From NCBI RefSeq assembly GCF_900110465.1, contig NZ_FODV01000012.1, positions 58,074 through 122,073 on the forward strand: 64,000 bases of DNA, read 5' to 3'. The position numbers and the translations under genes were made by a program. The stretch comes from Halogranum amylolyticum (lineage in GTDB: Archaea > Halobacteriota > Halobacteria > Halobacteriales > Haloferacaceae). This document shows positions 1-8,061 of the stretch, piece after piece. The notes beneath the pieces were generated by a model. That model ran no database searches, was not told the origin of the DNA, and worked only from the letters and a program-made list of their open reading frames with translations. The stretch's first letter is position 1, and each line of letters begins with the position of its first letter.

Positions 1-2
1 AC

Positions 3-1040
3 CCGAAACTCGACGACGACATCGTCGCGACCGGCCTCGTCACCGACGTCCGAGTCGACGGGGAGACGGCACGTCTCGAACTCGACCTGGGGGCCCCGCA
101 CGCACCGACCGAAGCGGCGATCGCAGACGACGTTCGTGAGGCAGTTCGGTCGGTCGGGCTCACACCCGACCTCCGAGCGACGCCGACAGCGGCGGCCGAG
201 AGAAGCGTCCTCCCGCGAGTGAAGAACGTGGTCGCCGTCGCCTCGGGGAAAGGCGGCGTCGGGAAGTCGACGATCGCGACGAACCTCGCGGCCGGGCTCG
301 CCGACCGAGGCGCACGGGTCGGGATTCTCGACGCCGACGTGTACGGGCCGAACGTTCCCCGGATGCTCGGCGTCAACGACGACCCGACTGTCTCGTACGA
401 CGGCGAGACGGACCGCATCGTCCCACCGGTGGCGTACGACGTCTCGGTGATGAGTGTCGGACTGCTCGTCGACGAGGGCGACCCGGTCGTCTGGCGTGGG
501 CCGATGGCCCACAACGTGCTCTCGGATCTGTTCGACGACGTGGTCTGGGGTCCGCTCGACTATCTCGTGGTCGACCTCCCGCCGGGGACGGGCGACGTAC
601 AGCTGACGATCCTCCAGCGGCTGCCCGTGACGGGCGCAGTCGTCGTGACGACACCGCAGGACGTCGCCACCGACGACACGCGCCGTGCGATGCGGATGTT
701 CGCCGAATATCAGACGCCCGTGTTGGGCGTCGTCGAGAACATGTCGACGTTCCGGTGTCCGGACTGCGAGACCACACACGAACTGTTCGGGCGGGGTGGC
801 GGAGAGACGCTCGCGGCGGAAGTCGACGTGCCGCATCTCGGTGACGTCCCGCTCGACCCCGCCGTCCGAAGCGGTGGTGACGGCGGATGCCCCGTCGTCC
901 TCGAAGCGAACGAGACGGGAGAGGCGTTCCGCGACCTCACCGGTCGTGTCGCCGACGCCGTCGGCTATCTCGGTCGACACGCCCGCGCGTCGAACGCAGC
1001 GAACGCGTCACCCGTGTCCCCCTCGGAAGCAGAGGATTGA
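3..1040 (+). CDS. Mrp/NBP35-type Fe-S cluster carrier ATPase (5' truncated by window)
   Basis: This P-loop ATPase of the Mrp/ApbC/NBP35 family is expected to hold and transfer Fe-S clusters to apoproteins in the cytoplasm. The open frame continues to the window edge. Residues before the GTG at 219 (about 72 of them) read as the C-terminal part of a MIP18/DUF59 domain, so the true start lies outside the window and the GTG is not the start. Seen directly: the deviant Walker A GKGGVGKST shortly after that GTG, the DLPPGTGD switch segment near 565-600, and a CPDC pair at about 756-770 matching the CXXC that bridges clusters in the dimer. The C-terminus is acidic and serine-rich, as usual in haloarchaea. 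Family assignment is firm; the client proteins are unknown. Confidence 0.93.
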   Translation, partial: PKLDDDIVATGLVTDVRVDGETARLELDLGAPHAPTEAAIADDVREAVRSVGLTPDLRATPTAAAERSVLPRVKNVVAVASGKGGVGKSTIATNLAAGLADRGARVGILDADVYGPNVPRMLGVNDDPTVSYDGETDRIVPPVAYDVSVMSVGLLVDEGDPVVWRGPMAHNVLSDLFDDVVWGPLDYLVVDLPPGTGDVQLTILQRLPVTGAVVVTTPQDVATDDTRRAMRMFAEYQTPVLGVVENMSTFRCPDCETTHELFGRGGGETLAAEVDVPHLGDVPLDPAVRSGGDGGCPVVLEANETGEAFRDLTGRVADAVGYLGRHARASNAANASPVSPSEAED

Positions 1041-1103
1041 GTCTGTCAGTCGACGACGGCAGTCGCCATTCTTTTCAGCCACTCGACGGAAGCTGTCGCT
1101 ACG

Positions 1104-1517
1104 ATGGTCCTCCCGAGACGAATGCTCGAAGGAGCCGGCGTCGCCGTCGGTCTCTTCGTGCTCTTCGGTGTCGTGACCGGGCTGATTCCGAACCCCGTCT
1201 ACGTCCGAATGGTTCCGCGAACGCCGCTCGACTATCTGTATCTCACGACGACGTCCGTGTTCGCGGGTGCGTTCGTCGCCCAACGACCAGTCACCGTCGG
1301 TTCGGGCGACGACCGCTTCGCGGCCGGCGGGGTCGTCGGCGGATTTCTCGCGTTCGGCTGTCCCATCTGCAACGTCGTCTTGCTCACACTCTTCGGGTCG
1401 TCGGCGCTGATGACGTATCTCGAGCCGTACCGTCCGCTGCTCGGAGCGGTGACGACGGTCTTCCTCGCGGGACTCTTGTACTATCGCCACCGGCGCACCT
1501 GTGAGACGTGCGACTAG
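1104..1517 (+). CDS. Small membrane protein with intramembrane CPIC motif
   Basis: This 137-residue protein has about four hydrophobic segments (roughly residues 10-30, 40-60, 72-97 and 106-124). A CPIC motif sits inside the third segment and a C-x-x-C pair (CETC) closes the C-terminus, which suggests thiol redox or metal binding at the membrane. I do not recognise a named family. It starts 63 bases after the Mrp-type gene on the same strand and may be cotranscribed with it, which would fit a metal/thiol theme, but that is inference. The ATG at 1104 is the first in frame and gives a positively charged N-terminus. Confidence 0.75.
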   Translation: MVLPRRMLEGAGVAVGLFVLFGVVTGLIPNPVYVRMVPRTPLDYLYLTTTSVFAGAFVAQRPVTVGSGDDRFAAGGVVGGFLAFGCPICNVVLLTLFGSSALMTYLEPYRPLLGAVTTVFLAGLLYYRHRRTCETCD

Positions 1518-1649
1518 CGTCAACTGCCTCGAGGTCATCCCCCGTGGCATCAGCCTCGAAACGCTGTGAAACAGCTCGGCTCCCGGTCGCTCTGATGGCG
1601 CGAGAACCGGGGCGGGTATTTATGGCCCGTCCGGACGAGCCTCCTCCCG

Positions 1650-2099
1650 ATGTACGAACGTATCCTCCTTGCGACCGACGGAACCGTCGCGTCGACGAAC
1701 GCCGAAACGCACGCGATCGAGACGGCAGCCGAACACGGGGCCACGCTCCACGCGCTGTACGTCGTTGACGAGAGCGTCTACTCCGCCTATAGCGGCGACG
1801 AGTACGTCGACGAGGCGGAGGGGCCGGAGCACGGACTCGAAGAGCACGGCCAAGAGACGCTTCGGCGGATCGAAGCGCAGGCCGACGAGGCCGGCGTGAC
1901 CGTGGTCGACGCGCTCGAACACGGGATGCCCCACGAGGTCATCGTCGACTACGCGACCGAGGAGGACGTCGATCTCGTCGTCCTCGGGACGAAGCGCCGT
2001 CCCGACGAGTACCGAAGTCTCCTCGGGAGCGTCACCGACCGTGTCCTCCGACTGACCGACCGCCCGGCGCTTGTCATCAAGACCGACGTCGAGGAGTAG
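1650..2099 (+). CDS. Universal stress protein (UspA fold)
   Basis: This 149-residue single-domain Usp is a cytoplasmic nucleotide-binding stress protein. It begins with the standard ILLATDGT strand and ends with a GTKRRPDEYRSLLGSVTDRVLR segment, which corresponds to the G-2x-G-9x-G(S/T) ATP-binding motif. The glycine pattern is imperfect (GTKRRP instead of GxxG), so ATP binding is less certain than for the paralogue at 16387. It stands alone, about 130 bases after the CPIC membrane protein. It is one of four Usp genes in the window. Confidence 0.9.
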   Translation: MYERILLATDGTVASTNAETHAIETAAEHGATLHALYVVDESVYSAYSGDEYVDEAEGPEHGLEEHGQETLRRIEAQADEAGVTVVDALEHGMPHEVIVDYATEEDVDLVVLGTKRRPDEYRSLLGSVTDRVLRLTDRPALVIKTDVEE

Positions 2100-2155
2100 C
2101 ACCATCGAGAGTTTCGGTGCCGATACCGATGTGACTGGGTGCGTCTGTCAGTGAC

Positions 2156-2173
2156 CCACGACTGAAGTCGTGG
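2156..2173 (-). repeat. Orphan IS200/IS605-type terminal hairpin
   Basis: A perfect 7-bp stem (CCACGAC / GTCGTGG) with a TGAA loop is followed on its right by ACTTCCTCC. The same layout, a GC stem with a short TGAA/TCAA-type loop next to a CTTCC block, occurs at the 3' ends of both tnpB loci in this window. No transposase remnant is readable beside this copy. It is therefore called a leftover right end of an IS1341-type element, or a non-autonomous copy. It lies in the gap between the UspA gene and the 3' end of the convergent double-winged-helix gene. Confidence 0.5.
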
Positions 2174-2286
2174 ACTTCCTCCTCGAATCTCTGTGAACGG
2201 TTCCAGTTCGAACGTCAGAAAGTGCGCCAGAATGCTCTTGTCGGTGTCGTAGACAGGAAGCGGGAGCAGCGACCGGATCCGTGTGG

Positions 2287-3012
2287 CTAGTACTCGACCC
2301 CAGTACCGGTCGATATCCAATCGAACTCTTCGATTCTGTCGTTGCCGCGGTCGTCCTCCTGGCTCTCCGCGACGAATTCGAGGACGGCCGCCACTTCCTC
2401 GAAGTTCTCGCCGCGAGCGAGAGTGTCCGTCTGCGGGTTCCAGTCGACGAACCCGTAGTCGTCGAGCGTGTCGAGGTGGACACACCTGAGTTTGCGTTCG
2501 AGGACGTCGGGGTCGTCGTCGACAAACGCGTGAGACGACTCTGACTCGCAGTCTGGATGCTCTGATTCCCGGTCTGGATGGGCCGTTGGGTCAGCGAGGA
2601 AGCGGAGAACGTATCGTCCGAAAGGGTGACCGAGTGCGTCGAACACCTCGTCCAGCGAACAGTCGGTCGGTGGCTCTGCGTCGGAAAGCGGACGCCGAGA
2701 GGCGAGACGATCGAACAACGGAGACAGTTCGTCGAATCGCTCGCCACGAGTGATGGTGTCTGTCTCGCGGTCCCACTGGACGAATCCGAGGTCGACGAGT
2801 TTCGAGAGGTGGTCGTAGTAGCGTCCCTTCTCGAGGAGGTCCGAGTCATCGATCTCGTCGACGACCCAGTCCGAGGCGACGCCGTGTTCGGCCCGGTGAT
2901 CGGAGCCGGCGAGCGCCACGAAGAGACGTCGACAATGCTCGTGAGCGAGAAGGTCGAACGCCTCCTCGGAGAAGCGGTCGACTGTCACGAACGCGGTGTT
3001 GTCAGTTGCCAT
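2287..3012 (-). CDS. Double winged-helix haloarchaeal regulator (DUF7344-like)
   Basis: This acidic 241-residue protein is built from two similar halves. Each half has a helix with H/G-x-x-R-R/Y followed by a segment ending in LVDLGFVQWDRETDTITRGE (residues about 75-93) or LDDYGFVDWNPQTDTLARGE (about 185-204), the wing and strand region of DUF7344-type winged helices. The C-terminus of each half contains a LxxLFDRLA or VAAVLEFVA helix. A role as DNA-binding regulator is inferred from the fold; the target is unknown. It reads away from the HTH_10 gene at 3127 but lies on the same strand just downstream of it. Confidence 0.75.
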   Translation of the reverse strand: MATDNTAFVTVDRFSEEAFDLLAHEHCRRLFVALAGSDHRAEHGVASDWVVDEIDDSDLLEKGRYYDHLSKLVDLGFVQWDRETDTITRGERFDELSPLFDRLASRRPLSDAEPPTDCSLDEVFDALGHPFGRYVLRFLADPTAHPDRESEHPDCESESSHAFVDDDPDVLERKLRCVHLDTLDDYGFVDWNPQTDTLARGENFEEVAAVLEFVAESQEDDRGNDRIEEFDWISTGTGVEY

Positions 3013-3126
3013 TGGGTATCCTGTGGCGCGTTTGCGCCCAGTGAAACGTATCGACGGTGGCAGTACCGAAACGCGCCGTGGTTGACGTGGCTACGTGTTT
3101 TTACGTAAAGACGATATGACGTTCGG

Positions 3127-3777
3127 TCAGTCGACAGACACGGCGTTCGTGACGAGTGTTTCGACACCACCACGGATGCGTTTCGAGGCGGCTTGCGGCG
3201 TGATCCCCAACTCGTCGCCGATCTCCTTGAGCGAGACTCTGCTCGGGGTCTCGAAGTACCCACGTCTGCTCGCCACGACGAGCGCCTCTCGCTGGCTCGA
3301 GGTGAGACCGTCCAAATCGTAGGCGTCCGACGCCGGTTCGCTGACGCGGTGAACGGTCAGCGGCAGTTCACTGTCGGTACACGCCTGTTGGAACGACGCG
3401 AGCGACTCGTGGGTAGCGGCCCGTAACCTGAACTGCCACGTGTCGTCGGTTCCGACGGCCGACTCGACGATGACGTCGTGACTGCGAAGCGCTTGGAGGA
3501 ACCCGTCGCTGTCCAGCGTATCGGCCCACTCGATGTGATAGAGTCGCTTGTCGGGGCCGACATCGACCTCTCTGAGGCGCCCGACCCGAGGATCGCGACG
3601 CACCGACTCCTCAAACGCAGCGTAGTCCTCCGCCTCTGCCCAGAAGTAGGGTGCTAGCATCTCACCCGTCGGAACGAGTTGTGTCAACTCGATTCGGACG
3701 GGTCGGTAGTCGTTGAGAACTTCTCCGAGCTGAAAGGAGTCACTCGGAACCGAAATCTCGGCGAGGACGACGCTCAC
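3127..3777 (-). CDS. HTH_10 (bacterio-opsin-activator type) transcription regulator
   Basis: This 216-residue protein has an N-terminal ligand/BAT-like region (residues 1-155) and a C-terminal HTH_10 domain (about 160-212) with the usual LTSSQREALVVASRRGYFETPR entry segment, then EIGDELGITPQAASKRIRGG as the recognition helix region. Proteins of this family are haloarchaeal transcription regulators. The GTG start at 3777 overlaps the stop of a short upstream frame by GTGA, so translation may be coupled. It precedes the double winged-helix gene on the same strand by about 115 bases. The GH97 gene next to it is a possible target, but this is only positional inference. Confidence 0.88.
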   Translation of the reverse strand: MSVVLAEISVPSDSFQLGEVLNDYRPVRIELTQLVPTGEMLAPYFWAEAEDYAAFEESVRRDPRVGRLREVDVGPDKRLYHIEWADTLDSDGFLQALRSHDVIVESAVGTDDTWQFRLRAATHESLASFQQACTDSELPLTVHRVSEPASDAYDLDGLTSSQREALVVASRRGYFETPSRVSLKEIGDELGITPQAASKRIRGGVETLVTNAVSVD

Positions 3778-3962
3778 GGGTTACACTCCTCTGGAGACAG
3801 GTGAGAACAGTCGATCGGAGTCGAACGGTCCGGGAGGTGACGTCTGTCTGTTCCGACCTCCGTTTCGAGATCGTCACCCGGTTGCTCATGGGAACGATGA
3901 CCGCCGACTCCTGTACGCCACGACCACCATCCGCTTCGGGTTCCGTCTTCAAAGGTAGCCAT
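3774..3962 (-). CDS. Small ORF overlapping the HTH_10 gene
   Basis: This frame encodes about 62 residues from the ATG at 3962 (another ATG lies at 3971), tryptophan-containing at the N-terminus and then rich in D, E, H and R, ending in LSPEECNP. The stop overlaps the GTG of the HTH_10 gene as GTGA, a common mark of coupled genes in haloarchaea. I recognise no family and the overlap could be chance, since a competing frame covers the same interval. Low confidence. Confidence 0.3.
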   Translation of the reverse strand: MATFEDGTRSGWWSWRTGVGGHRSHEQPGDDLETEVGTDRRHLPDRSTPIDCSHLSPEECNP

Positions 3963-4083
3963 CGTACACATGCGTACTCGGAGAATATCTACGGGTAAAA
4001 ATTTATTAGCCAACAGCTATTTCACGGACCCCTGCCCGAGACAGGCGCTATCGCGCCCACCGTCGATCGGGGGAGTCGGGCGC

Positions 4084-7000
4084 CTACAGCGGACGGAACG
4101 GGAGCGTCGCCCGCTGACCACTTGTGTAGGCCAGTGTGTCGGCCTGTGAGACGCCGTCGGGCGTGACGAGATCCATGACGAGCGGCGCCTGGTCGACCGC
4201 GCCGGCCTTCGCGCCGCCGAAGACGTAGCCGGCGTTGGATTCGGCGACCGGTCGCAGACTGCCGCGGTCCTCCGACTGGACCATCGCGACGACCTCGAGG
4301 TCGGCGGCGTCGACGCCGTCGAACGCCCCGCGGTCGAGGCTCATCGTCACGGTTCCGGCCGACGTGTCGACGCTCTCGGCGACGGACACGGCAGAGCCGT
4401 CGTCTCTGGTGAGCGGCGCACCGCTCGACGTCACCGCACTCTTGGTGAACCCGCTGATCTCGAGGCGGTAGTGCCACGGCCGCTCGAAGTCGACGTTTGC
4501 CCCGAGATCGTCGAGGCTTGCGGTGCTGCCGCCGTCCTTCGACGGATCGCGAACCCAGACGACGAACAGCTGCGGCGAGAAGCCGCGGCCACTCCCGAAG
4601 GCGTTGTAGAGCGTCTCGACCTCGAACGTGAACTCGTAGAGACTCGGCGTCTGCGCGACGGTGAACGACTGGAGGTCGAACGCGCCGGGCCGGAACGCCT
4701 CGTTCGTCGGGTAGGTGTACGTGCCGGGGCCGTCGTCGTCGCCCTGCGGGTCGGCGACGGAGGCGACAGTCACCGGCGGCTCGATTGTCACCGTCTCGGT
4801 CGCCAGCGTCGTCCCGTCTGCCGTCCGGACGGTCAGATCGTACGTCCCCGGGTCGTCGATGGCGTACGAGAGCGTGACCGACTGCTCGGTCGTGTTCGGC
4901 GGGAAGCGGACGTTCGTCGTCGCCGACAGCTCTCCATCGAGGAGTAGCTCGACCGTCGTCCCGCCGACGTAATCGCTGTCGTTCGACCCGGTGGCCGTGA
5001 CGAACTGCTCTTTGACGAACGCCTCGTCGTCGACGTCGACGGAGAGCTCCTGCGTCGGTCGCTCGTAGGTCGGCAGTTCGGCGATCTCTGTCCCCGTCGC
5101 TCGCCGGAGTCTGATCGCCGTCCCGCCGGATTCGACCATCGACGCGAGGATCGTCGTACTCGGGTCGACGAGCACCTCGTCGATACGGACGTCGGTGAGG
5201 TTCTCGTCGAACGAGGCGTCGACGCCGTCCGAGTAGATCTCGGCGACGTACTTCGGCCCTTTCGGCTCGCGACCGTTGCCCGGTACGCCGTTCGATCGCT
5301 CGGCGTCTCCGTTCGCTCCGTTCCCGCCCGGACGCAAGAAGTCGAGCGGGACGTCCAGCGCACGACCGTTCTCGTCGGTCATCGCGCCGACGTACCAGAC
5401 GTCGTCCTTCCGGCGCGCGGTGACCATGTAGCCGCCGATCTCGGCATCGAGTACCGTCGTATCGTCCCAGCCGGCGGCCGGGACGTCCTCGACGAACTCG
5501 AAGGCGGGCACCGTCGGTCCCCGAGTCGGCTCCGTCGCGGGCGTCGGCATCGACTCGCCGACGGGCGTCAGCGCCACCGAGTCAAGGTTGAAGCCACCCG
5601 TGTCGTCGTCGGTCAGCGTCAACGTGACGTCGGTGTTTCCGGCGTCGAGCGAGACGGTCGTGGCGGCGGTCGTCCACTCGTCCCAGTAGTCGGTCGGCGA
5701 GAGCGTGAGTCGAGTGCGCTGCTCACCGTCGACGGCGACGGTGACCGTCCGCGGTGTGTCTGCCGGGACAGCGTTGTTCTCGCTGTCGCTGGCGTACCGT
5801 AACTGCAGGTCGTAGTCGCCCGCCTCGGCGACGTCCGAGACCGTCCACGAGAGACTCGACCCCGTCTCGACGGTGTTGGGGTCGAACTCGACGTACCGCC
5901 CGCCCTGTGCGTTCGCCCACGTCGCCGACCGCGCGAGTCCGTCGCGGTCGGCGAACTCGGCCTGCATCACCTCGCCGACGCCGGCCTCGGCGTCCTGCTC
6001 CGCGAGGTAGGAACTCGGGAGGTCCGCGACCATCTGCAGGCCGCTGAAGTAGGTCGGGTACATCGCGAGCTGTTTCGCGCGCGTCGTCTCGATGCCGCCG
6101 GATCCCGAGTCCATGTCGAAGATACCCGGCGTGTACTCGACGGGGCCGCCCAGCATCCGCGTAAAGGGGAACGTCACGTGGTGCGAGGGGCTGACCGTCC
6201 CGAAGGAGTCGTACTCCTGGCCGAGCACGCCCTCGCGGGTCATCACGTTGGGGTAGCTCCGCCGTTCGCCGGTCGGTTTGATCGGTTCGTGCACTTCCAG
6301 CATCTGTCGGTGTTTGGCCGCCTCGCGATAGACGAGGTAGTGGTGGTTGACCAGCGGCTGACAGTGGTGGTTGTACGTTGTCCCGTCGATGGAGACGCCG
6401 CTGTCGGCGACGTAACCGGTCTTGATCGAGCGGATGCCGAGGTCGTCGTAGTCGGCGAAGGGGTTCGGGGAGTCGTCCAACTGCGACTCGTAGTTCGAGA
6501 CGTTTCCGGCGGTCTCGTTGTGGGCCGTCATCTCTACCGGCGGGTCGAGTCGGCGGCCGAACTCGGTCACCTCCTCGATGTCGAAGTCCGGGTAGGTGTC
6601 GTCGAAGTCCATCGTACTCCCGTCGCCGGGATAGGAGCTCCACCCTTCGTTCCACCCCTCGACGAGCACGCTCGGGATGCCGTGCTCGCTGGCGAACTCC
6701 ATGTAGCGCTTCATTCGCCCGGTCTGTGCGCCGTGGTTGCCCGACTCCGCCCCCGTGTACTCCCAGTCGGCGCGCCCCGTGATCATCAGCCACCAGACGC
6801 CGAGGAACTTCTGGGGTTCGATCCAGTCGGTTCCCTGCGGGAACTCCGCGGAGTCGCGCGGTTCGTTGAGGTTAACGACGAGACTCGACTCGACGAGCCC
6901 GCCCGGCGAGTCGGCCACCTGGAGCGTCCGCCACGGCGTCCGATGCGGTGCCGACGCCGTCACTTTCGTCCCGTCCGGCAGCGGTGCCAGCGTCGACTCG

Positions 7001-7782
7001 AAGGTGGTCGACCCCGTCGAAACGGGTTCGACGCCCATCGCCGCGTAGTCGACGAGGTCCGCCTCGTGGACGCTCACGTAGCAGTCCTCGGCGGCCTTCA
7101 TCGTCATCGGGGTGTGTGCACCGCCGAACGGACTCAGCTGTCCGACCTCGCTCAGCGGCGACTCGGTGTACTCGTACTCGTAGCTGTTGAAGTCGTTCTG
7201 GATCCACCAAGAGGTGTAGTCGCCCGCGAACGCGAACTCGGTGCGTTCGGAACTGATCGTGAAGTCCCCGAACCCGCTCTCTTCGGGGAAGACGTACCGG
7301 AACCCGACACCGTCGTCGAACGCGCGCAGTTCGAGCGTGAGCGCACGCTCCGCGCCCCCGGACTCGCGAAGGCCGACGCGGAGCGCCTCGTAGTGTTCGC
7401 GGATCTCGTCGTACTGGTCCCAGACCGGCGTCCACGTCTCGTCGACACCGGTTCGCTCGGTGCCGGTGACCGTCACGTCCGCCTCGAACGGCGCCTGACG
7501 TTGGAACTCGAAGCCGAGCGCGGAGTCGTCGACGACGGTCCGCCCGTCGTAAGCGACGCGATACATCGGGACGCCGTCGGCGACGTCGACGGTCACCTCG
7601 ACGCAGCCGTCCGGTGACGTGAGCGTCTGGACGGCCGAGTCGTCACCCGTCGTCACCTGTGTGGCCGTCTCGGCGGCGACGTTCAGCGAGAAGGTGGAGG
7701 CTGCGGCCAACGAAGCCAACCCGCTCACGAACGTCCGTCGATCGAGGTTTGCTAACGAACGATTACTTTGTTCATCAACCAT
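4084..7782 (-). CDS. Secreted GH97 glycoside hydrolase with inserted CBM-like and C-terminal glucodextranase-type domains
   Basis: This is a 1232-residue exported enzyme. The ATG at 7782 is preferred because it puts a Tat-like signal (LDRRTFVSG plus a hydrophobic stretch, residues 10-38) at the N-terminus; the open frame continues upstream to 7908. Order: GH97 N-terminal beta-sandwich (about 45-300), GH97 TIM barrel (about 320-560), a CBM6/35-like beta domain (about 610-745), the GH97 C-terminal beta domain (about 755-880), Ig-like segment (about 950-1035) and a glucodextranase C-terminal/DOMON-like module (about 1040-1232). Barrel motifs HNETAG (E423), SIKTGYV, HEPIKPTG (E499), YPN-x-MTREG (E517) and GQEYDSFG (E523) match the inverting alpha-glucosidase (SusB-like) branch rather than the retaining one. 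The expected substrate is an alpha-glucan or oligosaccharide outside the cell. Confidence 0.9.
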   Translation of the reverse strand: MVDEQSNRSLANLDRRTFVSGLASLAAASTFSLNVAAETATQVTTGDDSAVQTLTSPDGCVEVTVDVADGVPMYRVAYDGRTVVDDSALGFEFQRQAPFEADVTVTGTERTGVDETWTPVWDQYDEIREHYEALRVGLRESGGAERALTLELRAFDDGVGFRYVFPEESGFGDFTISSERTEFAFAGDYTSWWIQNDFNSYEYEYTESPLSEVGQLSPFGGAHTPMTMKAAEDCYVSVHEADLVDYAAMGVEPVSTGSTTFESTLAPLPDGTKVTASAPHRTPWRTLQVADSPGGLVESSLVVNLNEPRDSAEFPQGTDWIEPQKFLGVWWLMITGRADWEYTGAESGNHGAQTGRMKRYMEFASEHGIPSVLVEGWNEGWSSYPGDGSTMDFDDTYPDFDIEEVTEFGRRLDPPVEMTAHNETAGNVSNYESQLDDSPNPFADYDDLGIRSIKTGYVADSGVSIDGTTYNHHCQPLVNHHYLVYREAAKHRQMLEVHEPIKPTGERRSYPNVMTREGVLGQEYDSFGTVSPSHHVTFPFTRMLGGPVEYTPGIFDMDSGSGGIETTRAKQLAMYPTYFSGLQMVADLPSSYLAEQDAEAGVGEVMQAEFADRDGLARSATWANAQGGRYVEFDPNTVETGSSLSWTVSDVAEAGDYDLQLRYASDSENNAVPADTPRTVTVAVDGEQRTRLTLSPTDYWDEWTTAATTVSLDAGNTDVTLTLTDDDTGGFNLDSVALTPVGESMPTPATEPTRGPTVPAFEFVEDVPAAGWDDTTVLDAEIGGYMVTARRKDDVWYVGAMTDENGRALDVPLDFLRPGGNGANGDAERSNGVPGNGREPKGPKYVAEIYSDGVDASFDENLTDVRIDEVLVDPSTTILASMVESGGTAIRLRRATGTEIAELPTYERPTQELSVDVDDEAFVKEQFVTATGSNDSDYVGGTTVELLLDGELSATTNVRFPPNTTEQSVTLSYAIDDPGTYDLTVRTADGTTLATETVTIEPPVTVASVADPQGDDDGPGTYTYPTNEAFRPGAFDLQSFTVAQTPSLYEFTFEVETLYNAFGSGRGFSPQLFVVWVRDPSKDGGSTASLDDLGANVDFERPWHYRLEISGFTKSAVTSSGAPLTRDDGSAVSVAESVDTSAGTVTMSLDRGAFDGVDAADLEVVAMVQSEDRGSLRPVAESNAGYVFGGAKAGAVDQAPLVMDLVTPDGVSQADTLAYTSGQRATLPFRPL

Positions 7783-7806
7783 TACGAACGACAATTGATA
7801 GCACGG

Positions 7807-7814
7807 TATTAAAT
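7807..7814 (-). promoter_or_regulatory. TATA box for GH97 gene
   Basis: On the minus strand this reads ATTTAATA, about 25 bases upstream of the ATG at 7782. That distance gives a nearly leaderless transcript, usual for haloarchaea, and supports the choice of the 7782 start. Confidence 0.5.
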
Positions 7815-8028
7815 CTAGTGGGTAGTTGAGAGAACGTCGTGTCAGAGAGAAAGGAACTCGAGCGACTGGAGAGAACGTGAATCCTCTCTCAGTAGTGTTT
7901 CGAGACACATCATCTCTGCAAGTGAAGATCGGCGTTTAGGGGTGTTGAAGAGGTTCCTTTCGAGAGAAGTACAGACCGAAGCCACCCCTACCCATTCGCC
8001 TCGTCGAACGAACGGTTCGGGGCAAACA

Positions 8029-8051
8029 ACTTTGGGAACCCTTGCCAAAGT
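8029..8051. promoter_or_regulatory. Inverted repeat in front of the divergent acs paralogue
   Basis: Perfect 7-bp arms ACTTTGG and CCAAAGT are separated by 9 bases that contain AACCC, so a second small dyad (GGG-AA-CCC) is nested in it. The site ends 11 bases before the ATG at 8062, in the place of the transcription start and core promoter. It is a candidate operator; no binding protein is known. Confidence 0.45.
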
Positions 8052-8061
8052 CCAACCACGA

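Noticed and set aside
6178..7617. 479-residue open frame on the plus strand
   Set aside because: It is antisense to the GH97 gene, which has full domain support; the composition is that of a shadow frame.
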